Assembly: GCF_001601825.1 (NCBI RefSeq)
Contig: NZ_LUJK01000005.1
Coordinates: 34,075-98,074 of the forward strand
From: Limnobacter sp. CACIAM 66H1
Lineage (GTDB): Bacteria > Pseudomonadota > Gammaproteobacteria > Burkholderiales > Burkholderiaceae_B
Direction of reading: 5' to 3'
DNA: 64,000 bases
This document shows, one piece after another, positions 1-7,968 of the stretch; within the stretch, counting starts at the first letter, position 1, and each line of letters starts with the position of its first letter. The position numbers and the translations under genes were made by a program. Under the pieces are notes generated by a model, which worked only from the letters and a program-made list of their open reading frames with translations, searched no databases and was not told the origin of the DNA.

Positions 1-563
1 TGTGGCTTTGGTATGGGCAATCTAGAAATCGCCTGGAGCAGTTCGCAATTGCAATCGGCTTTTCTGGTGTCATTGCGGTACTTCAACCCGTATTTTACGG
101 CGATCAAATGCCCACCGCTTTGATAGGTTTGGGCGCAGGCGCAGTGTCTGCCGTGGCTTACATGCAGTTAAAGAGTCTTGGGCAGGCTCGCGAACCCGAG
201 TGGCGAACCGTGCTTTACTTCGCTGGCACAGCCACTGTGACATCACTGGTGTACATCCTTGGCTTCGGGGAATTTGAAGTGTTCAAGGCACCCCATACCG
301 ATTGGACCTTGTTGTGGCTCGTCGCACTGGGGTTTTTTGGTGGTGCAGGCAACCTGGCGCTGACCCGCTCATTCGGGAGTGGGTCGACCTGGCTTTCTGC
401 CGCGTTGCAATACTGCACAATTCTGGTGTCGACCTTCTTTGGAATTGTGGTGCTGGGGGACATCCCAACCAGCACAACCTGGTGGGGTGTTTTACTCATC
501 ATCACCTGCGGTGCGATGTCTTCTTATGCAACTCACTTGAGAAAACTGACCGGCGATCAGTAG
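1..563 (+). CDS. EamA/DMT-family transporter, C-terminal part (5' end outside window)
   Basis: The reading frame is open from base 3 to the TAG at 561-563, so about 186 C-terminal codons are present and the start lies left of the window. The product is strongly hydrophobic with about five membrane segments separated by short loops, and small-residue-rich helices such as the one around ALIGLGAGAVSA are typical of the second EamA repeat of drug/metabolite transporters. The gene is convergent with the ZIP transporter and ends one base before that gene's stop codon. The substrate cannot be deduced. Confidence 0.8.
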   Translation, partial: WLWYGQSRNRLEQFAIAIGFSGVIAVLQPVFYGDQMPTALIGLGAGAVSAVAYMQLKSLGQAREPEWRTVLYFAGTATVTSLVYILGFGEFEVFKAPHTDWTLLWLVALGFFGGAGNLALTRSFGSGSTWLSAALQYCTILVSTFFGIVVLGDIPTSTTWWGVLLIITCGAMSSYATHLRKLTGDQ

Positions 564-564
564 T

Positions 565-1350
565 TCAATGGTGGTGATGAAGTATCTCGGCCAAAATCGC
601 GATTAAAGCCACGCCAGACCCGATACACAGCAACTGCACAACACTTTCCTTGATTTTGACACGCTGCTGCATTTGCGGAATCAGGTCAGCCACCGCCACG
701 TAAATAAAGCTGGCCGCCGCAAACACCAAGGCGTAAGGAAGCAAGGCTTGCAATTCCGTGAACAAGGTGTAACCCAAACCTGCACCCAACACAGCAGCCA
801 GACCAGCAACCGACATCAGCTGCAAGGCTTTTTTGCGTGCAATACCTGCATTCACCAGCACCAGATAATCCCCGGTTTGTTGCGGAATTTCATGCAGCAC
901 CACACTCAGCGTGGTCACCAGACCCAACTCGAAGTCGACCAAAAATGCACTGGCCACCAGTAAACCATCGGCAAAGTTGTGAATGGAATCGCCCACCACA
1001 ATCAGCAAACCACCACGGCGCGCCTCGCGTTTGTCGAAGCCGTGGTGATGATCGTGTCCATCGTGCTCGTGGTGATGGCTGTGGCGAAAAATTGAAAACT
1101 TCTCGAGCACAAAGAAAAACAACAAACCCGCCAGCAGCAAAGCAAACAAGTTGTGATGATCCATGCCCTTGTCCAGCGCTTCGGGCAACAAGTGCAAAAG
1201 CGAAGCACCCAGAAGCACACCGGCAGACACACTCACCATGGGCTCAAGCGAGCGGGCAATGTGTCGTGCCGTCAACAATGCAGATGCAAAAATGGCCAAG
1301 GCCGTGCCCAGGGCAGCGGCCAGGAGAACAAGCGGTAAACTGGATTGCAC
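565..1350 (-). CDS. ZIP-family divalent metal transporter
   Basis: This 261-residue inner-membrane protein has the ZIP family layout of about eight helices with a cytoplasmic histidine-rich loop at residues 90-103 (repeated HH and HDH). Helix 4 carries HNFADGL (124-130) and helix 5 carries HEIPQQ (153-158); these supply the metal ligands of ZIP transporters. It most likely imports zinc or another divalent metal (ZupT/GufA-like). The specificity cannot be read from the sequence. It is convergent with the upstream permease gene. Confidence 0.9.
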   Translation of the reverse strand: MQSSLPLVLLAAALGTALAIFASALLTARHIARSLEPMVSVSAGVLLGASLLHLLPEALDKGMDHHNLFALLLAGLLFFFVLEKFSIFRHSHHHEHDGHDHHHGFDKREARRGGLLIVVGDSIHNFADGLLVASAFLVDFELGLVTTLSVVLHEIPQQTGDYLVLVNAGIARKKALQLMSVAGLAAVLGAGLGYTLFTELQALLPYALVFAAASFIYVAVADLIPQMQQRVKIKESVVQLLCIGSGVALIAILAEILHHHH

Positions 1351-1368
1351 GATTGATTGGGTCCGAGA

Positions 1369-2286
1369 TTAGATCAGGTTCTTGCCCCGCAAGAACTCAA
1401 GCGCCTGATTGTACGCCTGTTTGGCGGCAGTGGAATTGTAAGTCGGGCGATAATCGGCATGGAAACCATGCTGAGCCTTGTCAAATACGGTGATGCTGCT
1501 GGCTTTGGCAAACGGATTATTGTCAGCTGCGGCCAAGGCTTTTCTCATTTGCTCTACAGTGTCAAGCGGGATCGAACTGTCTTCTGAACCATACAAACCC
1601 AACACCGGGGCTTTCAACTGCGCGGCCACATCCACTGGATGCCGAGGCGTCAGTTCGGTTTTCGCCCCTACGAGACGACCATACCAAGCCACCCCGGCTT
1701 TAACGGCTGGCTGATGGGCCGCGTACAGCCAGGTAATTCGCCCACCCCAACAAAAGCCGGTTACCGCCAGTTTTTTTACATCCGCACCCTCGGTGCCTGC
1801 GAATTCCACGCACTTGTCCAGGTCGGCCATCACCTGTTTGTCGTCCATTTTTGCAATGACATTTTCCAGAATTGCAGCCACGGTGGCATATTGCCCCGGC
1901 TCGGAATGACGAAAGAAAATTTCAGGGGCCAGGGCATAGAAACCCGCTTGGGCAAAACGTCGGCACACGTCTTCCAGATAGGCGTGTACACCAAAAATCT
2001 CTGGCACCACCAAAATTACCGGTGCGTTCTTTTTACCCTTGGGGTAAGCGCGGTAAGCAAACATGTCATCGTCGCCCACATCCACAAACACGCGACCTTC
2101 TTCAAGACCATCGCTAGGTGTGGTAATGGCTTGGGCCAACACAGGCGATGCAGCTGCCGCAAACCCCCCGGCCGTAAAACCTTTCAGCAAAGTGCGACGG
2201 CTCATGGGCATCTTGCCGCCACCCGTCAGTGCTTTTAGATGTTCCTGATGTTCGTGGTTTGTGATGTGATTTTCGATATCGCTCAT
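1369..2286 (-). CDS. Tat-exported dienelactone hydrolase family protein
   Basis: This is a 305-residue alpha/beta hydrolase. A twin-arginine signal (SRRTLLKGF, Arg30-Arg31) and an Ala-rich segment ending near AQA (51-53) suggest periplasmic export. The family's triad is visible as Cys179 in GFCWGG, Asp236 in GSEDSS and His273 in AQHGFH. I chose the ATG at 2286 because CAGGAG precedes it and it leaves a 16-bp gap to polA; a start further upstream would overlap polA. A later start at the MPMSRR methionines is possible. The natural substrate is unknown; the family cleaves dienelactones and other esters or lactones. Confidence 0.88.
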   Translation of the reverse strand: MSDIENHITNHEHQEHLKALTGGGKMPMSRRTLLKGFTAGGFAAAASPVLAQAITTPSDGLEEGRVFVDVGDDDMFAYRAYPKGKKNAPVILVVPEIFGVHAYLEDVCRRFAQAGFYALAPEIFFRHSEPGQYATVAAILENVIAKMDDKQVMADLDKCVEFAGTEGADVKKLAVTGFCWGGRITWLYAAHQPAVKAGVAWYGRLVGAKTELTPRHPVDVAAQLKAPVLGLYGSEDSSIPLDTVEQMRKALAAADNNPFAKASSITVFDKAQHGFHADYRPTYNSTAAKQAYNQALEFLRGKNLI

Positions 2287-2302
2287 CCCATGCTCCTGAT
2301 AT

Positions 2303-5086
2303 TCAATGCGCCTCTTCCCAATTATTGCCGACGCCACAACCCACCTCTAGCGGAACTCGCAGCTTGGCCACCTGCGTCATGATTTCAGGTACGCGTTTCT
2401 GAATCAATTCGAGTTCACCCTTGGGTACTTCAAAAATAACCTCGTCATGAACCTGCATGATCATCTTTGTATTGAGATTCTCCGCCTTCAACCAAGCCGA
2501 CAATTCAACCATGGCCATTTTGATCAGGTCTGCCGATGTACCCTGCATGGGCGCGTTGATCGCAGCCCGTTCAGCACCGGCCCTGCGCGGGCCGTTCGGG
2601 CTCTTGATTTCAGGCAGCCACAGCCGGCGCCCGAACACGGTCTGAACAAAGCCGTCTTCTTTGGCCTGTGCGCGCACATTGTCCATAAATTTCGCCACAC
2701 CTGGATAGCGGGCAAAGTAACGGTCAATATAGAGTTTCGCAGCTTCTCGGGTGATACCCAGATTGCCAGCCAATCCAAAGGCACTCATGCCATAGATAAG
2801 CCCGAAGTTAATCACCTTTGCGGTGCGGCGATGGTCGGACGTGACTTCGTTCAAACCCACTCCGAAAATTTCCGATGCAGTGGCACTGTGAATATCCAAG
2901 CCTTCATTGAAGGCATGAATCAGCGCCTCATCGCCTGAGATATGCGCCATGATGCGCAACTCAATTTGCGAATAATCAGCAGACACCAACACGCAACCTG
3001 GTGCGGCAATGAATGCCTCGCGCACCCTGCGACCCTCTGCGGTACGTACAGGAATGTTTTGCAAGTTGGGATCATTGCTGGCCAGGCGGCCGGTCACTGC
3101 CACGGCTTGCGCATAGTTGGTGTGCACACGCCCTGTGCGCGCATTGACCATGCGGGGCAATTTGTCGGTGTAGGTACTTTTCAGTTTGGCCAGCGACCGG
3201 TGTTCAAGCAACTTCGCGGGCAGAGGGTAGTCTTCCGCCAATTTGCTGAGGACTTCTTCATCAGTGGACGGCGCGCCACTGGCTGTTTTTTTCACCACGG
3301 GCAAACCCAGTTTGTCGAACAGCAACTCGCCAATTTGTTTGGGCGAATTCAGGTTAAAACTTCCCCCCGCCAATTCAAAAGCCTGCTCTTCAATCATTTT
3401 CAGCTTGTCGGCAATTTCGGCGCTTTGTGCCTCAAGCTTGTCAGAGTCAATTAATACACCGTTGCGTTCTACCTCAAACAACACCTGCCCAAAAGGCAAC
3501 TCCACATCGCGGTACAACTTGGCAAGATCAGGGACCTTGTCCAGCTCGGCTTTCAAGGTGTGGGCGAGGCGCAAAGTGACTTCAGCATCTTCCGCAGCGT
3601 ACTTGGTGGCAGTGTCGATAGGCACCTGGTCAAAGGTAATTTGACTGGCACCCTTGCCTGCCACTTCTTCATACTTGATGGTGTTGTAGTTCAACCAGCG
3701 CAGGGCCAACGCATCCATGCCGTGGGGCTTGTGGGCCTCAAGAATGTAGCTGGCCAGCATGGTGTCCTCAAACAGACCCTTCACCCACACATCATGATTG
3801 GCCATCACATGCAAGTCATATTTGGCGTTCTGGGCAATCTTGGGCGAATCAGAGTCCTCAAACCAGGGCTTCAGGAATGCCAGCACTTCGGCCAATGGCA
3901 ATTGTGGCTCGGCGGTCAAATCTTGATGCGTCAGTGGAATGTAATAGCCCACCCCTGGTTTCACTGAAAATGAAAGGCCCACAATGCGCGCATTCATGGG
4001 TTCCAGCGAATCGGTTTCAGTGTCAAAGGCCACCGGCGTCTTGCTGGCGGCTGCCGCTTTCAGAGCCGCGAGTAGTTCATTCAGTTGCGCCTGTGTTTGC
4101 ACACAAATGGTTTGGATTGAATCCACTGCTTGTGTAGGTGCATCAAACAGGCTCATGGAACTGCCATCGGGAGATCCTTCGACTTTCGGTTTCGCGGCAA
4201 CTTCCTCTTCAGCGACACCACCCAAGGCTCGAAACCAAGTTTTAAACTCAAAACGCTGAAACAGTTTTTTGAGCTCATCTGTGTTTTCCGGATTCGCCTT
4301 CAATTGCTCCTCAATGTGACGACGAAGCTCGAACTCGCAATCTGTTTTGATGGTGACCAGGGTTTTGCCTGTGGGCAACCAGTCCAGTGCTTTTTGAAGG
4401 TTCTCGCCCACTTTGCCGCCAATTTTGTCGGCATTGGCCACTACGCCATCCAGTGTTTTGTACTCCGCCAGCCACTTGGCCGCGGTTTTGGGGCCCACCT
4501 TTTCCACGCCGGGTACGTTGTCCACCGTGTCGCCCACCAGCGTCAGGTAATCAATAATTTGCTCAGGATAGACACCGAACTTTTCAAACACCGCATCCCG
4601 GGTCATGACCGCGTTTTTCATGGTGTCCACCAATCGAACTTTGTCATTGACCAATTGAGCCATGTCTTTATCACCCGTGGACACAATCACCTCATCGAAG
4701 CCCTGCTCCAGGGCCACCTGTGCCAAGGTGCCAATTACATCATCAGCCTCAATGCCGGGCTCCATCACGATGGGCCAGCCCATGGCACGGGTTACTTCAT
4801 GAATGTGAGGGATTTGAGCCGCGAGGTCCTCAGGCATGCTGGCCCTGTTCGCCTTGTATTCGGGGTAAATGTCGTCGCGAAAGGTTTTACCCGGCGCATC
4901 GAACACACAGGCGATACAATTGGAGGTGATATCGTCAGTGTTGTAATCTGCACGCAGGCGTCGAAGCATGTTAACCATGCCATAAATGGCACCAGTGGGC
5001 TCACCAGCGCGGTTTCGCAAATCGGGCATGGCATGAAAGGCACGGTACAGGTAGCTCGACCCATCAACCAGGAGTAATCGCTTCAT
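2303..5086 (-). CDS. polA: DNA polymerase I
   Basis: This 927-residue enzyme processes Okazaki fragments and fills repair gaps. The 5'-3' exonuclease domain (about 1-290) has the LLLVDGSSYLYRAFHA start. The 3'-5' exonuclease domain is intact: Asp355-Glu357 (FDTETDS), Asn420-Asp424 and Tyr496-Asp500, so proofreading should be retained. The polymerase domain has motif A (SADYSQIELRI, Asp704), motif B (RRTAKVINFGLIYG) and motif C (QVHDE, 878-882). The start at MKRLLLVDG is fixed by homology. It directly abuts the ATG of the divergent gene at 5087, and no clear Shine-Dalgarno sequence precedes it. Confidence 0.98.
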   Translation of the reverse strand: MKRLLLVDGSSYLYRAFHAMPDLRNRAGEPTGAIYGMVNMLRRLRADYNTDDITSNCIACVFDAPGKTFRDDIYPEYKANRASMPEDLAAQIPHIHEVTRAMGWPIVMEPGIEADDVIGTLAQVALEQGFDEVIVSTGDKDMAQLVNDKVRLVDTMKNAVMTRDAVFEKFGVYPEQIIDYLTLVGDTVDNVPGVEKVGPKTAAKWLAEYKTLDGVVANADKIGGKVGENLQKALDWLPTGKTLVTIKTDCEFELRRHIEEQLKANPENTDELKKLFQRFEFKTWFRALGGVAEEEVAAKPKVEGSPDGSSMSLFDAPTQAVDSIQTICVQTQAQLNELLAALKAAAASKTPVAFDTETDSLEPMNARIVGLSFSVKPGVGYYIPLTHQDLTAEPQLPLAEVLAFLKPWFEDSDSPKIAQNAKYDLHVMANHDVWVKGLFEDTMLASYILEAHKPHGMDALALRWLNYNTIKYEEVAGKGASQITFDQVPIDTATKYAAEDAEVTLRLAHTLKAELDKVPDLAKLYRDVELPFGQVLFEVERNGVLIDSDKLEAQSAEIADKLKMIEEQAFELAGGSFNLNSPKQIGELLFDKLGLPVVKKTASGAPSTDEEVLSKLAEDYPLPAKLLEHRSLAKLKSTYTDKLPRMVNARTGRVHTNYAQAVAVTGRLASNDPNLQNIPVRTAEGRRVREAFIAAPGCVLVSADYSQIELRIMAHISGDEALIHAFNEGLDIHSATASEIFGVGLNEVTSDHRRTAKVINFGLIYGMSAFGLAGNLGITREAAKLYIDRYFARYPGVAKFMDNVRAQAKEDGFVQTVFGRRLWLPEIKSPNGPRRAGAERAAINAPMQGTSADLIKMAMVELSAWLKAENLNTKMIMQVHDEVIFEVPKGELELIQKRVPEIMTQVAKLRVPLEVGCGVGNNWEEAH

Positions 5087-5824
5087 ATGACAACCAAAAA
5101 TAAGAATATTCCGACATTGCGCCACCTTCCCTCCAAAGAACAATCGACCACAGTGAAGGCCCGAGAATCGTGGCATGTGTTGGGAATTATGGCAGAGTTC
5201 ATTGAGGCGACTGAGAAGCTGTCAGCAATTCGCCCTTCGGTGTCCATATTCGGCAGCGCCCGGACCCCCGTGGATCACCCCTATTACGCGCTGACTGAGA
5301 ATATCGCGCGAGCACTGTCTGACTCAGGTTTTGCGGTAATCAGTGGCGGTGGGCCCGGCATCATGGAAGCCGCCAACAAAGGGGCCTATGCGGGCGAATC
5401 GCCCAGCGTGGGTCTGAATATTGAACTGCCGTTCGAGCAAAGCGGAAACGCCTACCAGAATATTTCCCTGACTTTTCGCCACTTTTTTGCCCGCAAAGTG
5501 GCCTTTGCGAAGTACGCAAGTGCCTATGTCGTGATGCCGGGCGGATTCGGTACGCTTGATGAAATGTTTGAGGCCCTCACGCTAATACAAACCAACAAAG
5601 GCAGGCGCATCCCCATTATTTTGGTGGGCTCCAAGTTCTGGGCTGGCCTGATTGACTGGGTGAAAAGCCATTTGCTGGGCGAGGGAATGATCAGCCCAAG
5701 CGACATGGACCTGTTTGAAGTGGTGGAAACACCTGAGGAGGTGCTGAAATGCATATTCCACTTCTACGAGAAACGCACCTTCAATCCATCAGACAGTGAA
5801 ACAGAGAAGCTGTTGGACTTATAA
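5087..5824 (+). CDS. LOG-family protein (TIGR00730), putative nucleoside-5'-monophosphate phosphoribohydrolase
   Basis: This is a 245-residue Rossmann-fold protein. GGGPGIMEAANKGAY (87-101) and the hallmark PGGFGTLDE (151-159) identify the LOG family, members of which hydrolyse cytokinin riboside monophosphates and other nucleoside monophosphates to base plus ribose 5-phosphate. The start at 5087 has AGGAG 12 nt upstream and gives the N-terminal ESWHVLGIMAEFIEATE region known from burkholderial homologues; initiation at Met35 (5189) is the alternative. It is divergent from polA with no bases between the two start codons. Confidence 0.9.
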   Translation: MTTKNKNIPTLRHLPSKEQSTTVKARESWHVLGIMAEFIEATEKLSAIRPSVSIFGSARTPVDHPYYALTENIARALSDSGFAVISGGGPGIMEAANKGAYAGESPSVGLNIELPFEQSGNAYQNISLTFRHFFARKVAFAKYASAYVVMPGGFGTLDEMFEALTLIQTNKGRRIPIILVGSKFWAGLIDWVKSHLLGEGMISPSDMDLFEVVETPEEVLKCIFHFYEKRTFNPSDSETEKLLDL

Positions 5825-5881
5825 AGCAGGGTCAAACACAGGTAAAATCCGGGGTGCTCATGACCCTACTCAGGACTTTGA

Positions 5882-6844
5882 ATGGCTGTTTTTACGCGCA
5901 TTACCCAAACAGAACTGCAACAATGGCTGCAAGGCCGGGATTGCGGCGAGCTGCTTTCATTTCAAGGCATCGAGTCGGGCATTGAAAACACCAATTATTT
6001 CGTCAACACAAGCAAGGGGAGGTTTGTACTTACCTTGTTTGAAAAGCTCACCGCCCAAGACTTGCCATTTTACCTGGGCTTGATGCAGCACCTTGCTACA
6101 AAAGGCTTGGCTGTACCTGGACCGATACCCAACACACGCGGTGAATTGTTCAGTGAGCTGAACGGAAAACCCGCGACGTTGGTCAATTGTCTCGAAGGAA
6201 AATCAGTTGAATATCCGAATGCCGCCCAATGCCGACAGATCGGTCGGTTTTGCGCGCAAGCCCACCTTGCGGTTGCAGATTTTTCCGGCATGACACCCAA
6301 CCCTAGAGGTTTGGCGTGGATTGAAAGTGCCATGAATTCTCTCGATTCGCATCTCCCCGTCGCGGTCAGAAAACTGCTACACGATGAAGTGAATCACCAA
6401 AAAGCCGTGGCTGAACGGCATGCCTACAAAATGCTGCCGAAAGGTGCAGTGCACGCCGATTTGTTTCGCGACAACGCGCTCATGCTAGGCGACACATTGG
6501 GTGGGGTCATCGATTTTTACTTCGCTGGGGTAGATACTTTTTTGTTCGACCTCGCAGTGACCGCAAATGACTGGTGTATCCAGCTATCTACTGGAGAATT
6601 GAATCCTGAATTGCTTGGTGCCCTGCTTGACGGTTATCAATCTGAACGCCCACTGAGTGCGCATGAGTGCGAACTTTGGCAAGACATGCTGCGTGCGGCG
6701 GGGCTTCGCTTCTGGACATCAAGGCTCTACGATTTTTACATGCCACGCGAAGCAGAAGTGCTGAACGTGAAAGACCCTAAACATTTTGAACGTGTATTGC
6801 TTGCCCGCAGGCAGGGAATACCGCTTGCCCCTCAACCGAATTAA
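5882..6844 (+). CDS. thrB: homoserine kinase (ThrB2, APH-fold type)
   Basis: This 320-residue enzyme phosphorylates homoserine with ATP in the threonine pathway. It belongs to the aminoglycoside-phosphotransferase-like form used by betaproteobacteria and not the GHMP form of E. coli. The catalytic loop HADLFRDN (191-198) and the metal-binding DFYFAG (211-216) are intact. The N-terminus MAVFTRITQTELQQWL matches the family start and an AGGA lies a few bases upstream. The following membrane-protein gene starts 13 bp after its stop, suggesting co-transcription. Confidence 0.95.
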   Translation: MAVFTRITQTELQQWLQGRDCGELLSFQGIESGIENTNYFVNTSKGRFVLTLFEKLTAQDLPFYLGLMQHLATKGLAVPGPIPNTRGELFSELNGKPATLVNCLEGKSVEYPNAAQCRQIGRFCAQAHLAVADFSGMTPNPRGLAWIESAMNSLDSHLPVAVRKLLHDEVNHQKAVAERHAYKMLPKGAVHADLFRDNALMLGDTLGGVIDFYFAGVDTFLFDLAVTANDWCIQLSTGELNPELLGALLDGYQSERPLSAHECELWQDMLRAAGLRFWTSRLYDFYMPREAEVLNVKDPKHFERVLLARRQGIPLAPQPN

Positions 6845-6857
6845 GGAAGTCAACAAA

Positions 6858-7652
6858 TTGGCCAACTACGTACATACTTGCCCGCCCAGTGCGGGATGGG
6901 ATTGGCTGATGCAGGGCGTGCAGCTTTTCCGCAGCAAACCAGGTGAAATGTTCCTGTTTGGCAACACTTATCTGTTCATCATTCTTTTCATCGGAATCCT
7001 GATCCCTTTTATCGGCGCTGCCGCAGTGGCTGTTGCATCGCCAGCCCTGGGCTTTGGCATCATGCTGGCTGGCAAAATGGGGCAAAAAGGTTTACGGGTC
7101 AGTCCCAGCGTTTTGTTCAATGCCTTCAATCAAGACAACAGGAAACACCTGCAATCCTTGTTGATTTTAGGAGCCATTTACACCGCTTGTTTTGCGCTGA
7201 TCCGGTTACTTGCGCACCTCGTTTTAGGCGCACAACCTGCAGTGTCGATTGATGACCTGCAGAAGGCCGATGCAGCCACCAGTGCCGCATTTATGGAATA
7301 CATGGTGCTTTACATGATTTTCATTGGCATCACCAGCATTCCGGTACTGTTGGCTTTCTGGTTCGCGCCGGTGTTGGTGGTTTGGCACAATATGAAACCC
7401 ATGCAGGCTCTGTTTTCAAGTTGGGTTGCTGTGTGGCGAAACAAGGGCAGCTTTCTGATTTATGGCATGGGCTGGCTTGTTCTGGGCTTGGGTTTTTCGT
7501 CAGTGTTTGTGGTGTTGCTTACATTGCTGGGCTTGCCCGCCGCATTTGTGAGCGCGCTGAACATGATGTGCGTGGCGCTGGTCATGGCAGTGTCGCTATG
7601 TACTTTTTACCCAACCTACAAAGCAGTGTTTGAGCACGATCCAACCGAGTAA
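6858..7652 (+). CDS. BPSS1780-family membrane protein
   Basis: This is a 264-residue polytopic inner-membrane protein of unknown function, with about six hydrophobic segments and an N-terminal amphipathic stretch (GWDWLMQGVQLFRSKP) characteristic of this betaproteobacterial family. The start is most likely the TTG at 6858, which has AAGGAAG 8 nt upstream; the ATG at 6786 would run deep into thrB. The thrB-BPSS1780-uvrD neighbourhood is common in Burkholderiales. No catalytic motif is seen. Confidence 0.82.
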   Translation: MANYVHTCPPSAGWDWLMQGVQLFRSKPGEMFLFGNTYLFIILFIGILIPFIGAAAVAVASPALGFGIMLAGKMGQKGLRVSPSVLFNAFNQDNRKHLQSLLILGAIYTACFALIRLLAHLVLGAQPAVSIDDLQKADAATSAAFMEYMVLYMIFIGITSIPVLLAFWFAPVLVVWHNMKPMQALFSSWVAVWRNKGSFLIYGMGWLVLGLGFSSVFVVLLTLLGLPAAFVSALNMMCVALVMAVSLCTFYPTYKAVFEHDPTE

Positions 7653-7693
7653 CTGGCCTGGACTGCAGCCTCTCGGCGCCTGTTAACTGCCCT

Positions 7694-7762
7694 ATCGGCT
7701 TAGGCTCCGATCTCTCGCCACTGTGTTGGTAGCTCAATCGGCTTGGGTTCCGATCTCCGCCA
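7694..7762. repeat. two-copy direct repeat of a small palindrome
   Basis: Copy 1 (7694-7720) and copy 2 (7737-7762) share the pattern ATCGGCTT-R-GG-Y-TCCGATCT followed by CGCCA, offset by 43 bp. Each copy is itself an inverted repeat: ATCGG pairs with CCGAT across an 8-nt loop (7694-7698 with 7707-7711, and 7737-7741 with 7750-7754). The few differences between copies fall in the loop and just after the palindrome. Confidence 0.7.
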
Positions 7763-7800
7763 GAAAACCTGTACTCCCCTTGCTGAGCCTCGCGATGCCT

Positions 7801-7839
7801 GAGAACGACCCTCCTAAACTGCGGGTCGGGTCCGTTCTC
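7801..7839. other. imperfect inverted repeat (hairpin)
   Basis: GAGAACGACCC (7801-7811) can pair with GGGTCCGTTCTC (7828-7839), with one extra base in the right arm and a 16-nt loop. No poly-T run follows on either strand. Confidence 0.6.
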
Positions 7840-7968
7840 TGTCGCCCATGCTAGGCAACACCGGCCCTGCTCGGCACGCAAGGGCAGGTTTTCTTGAAGG
7901 CGAGGCGATCGAAACACCGCCGCCGATTGGGCAACACATAGCAGCAGTGCCCCTTCAGGTTCAGGACA

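Larger units (their letters stand above)
7653..7968. other. 316-bp non-coding, hairpin-rich gap between BPSS1780-family gene and uvrD
   Basis: Neither strand contains a credible gene here: the only open frames lack ribosome binding sites and recognisable protein features. The stretch lies between two convergent genes and holds a twice-repeated palindromic unit (7694-7762) and a longer imperfect hairpin (7801-7839). There is no T-tract next to these hairpins, so they do not look like ordinary intrinsic terminators. It may be a decayed repetitive element or a structured 3' UTR. Confidence 0.6.

Noticed and set aside
7582..7917. A 111-codon open frame on the minus strand in the gap beside uvrD
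   Set aside because: It overlaps the end of the BPSS1780-family gene, has no ribosome-binding site and its sequence is Arg/Gln-rich without domain features; it is probably the result of the palindromic repeats.
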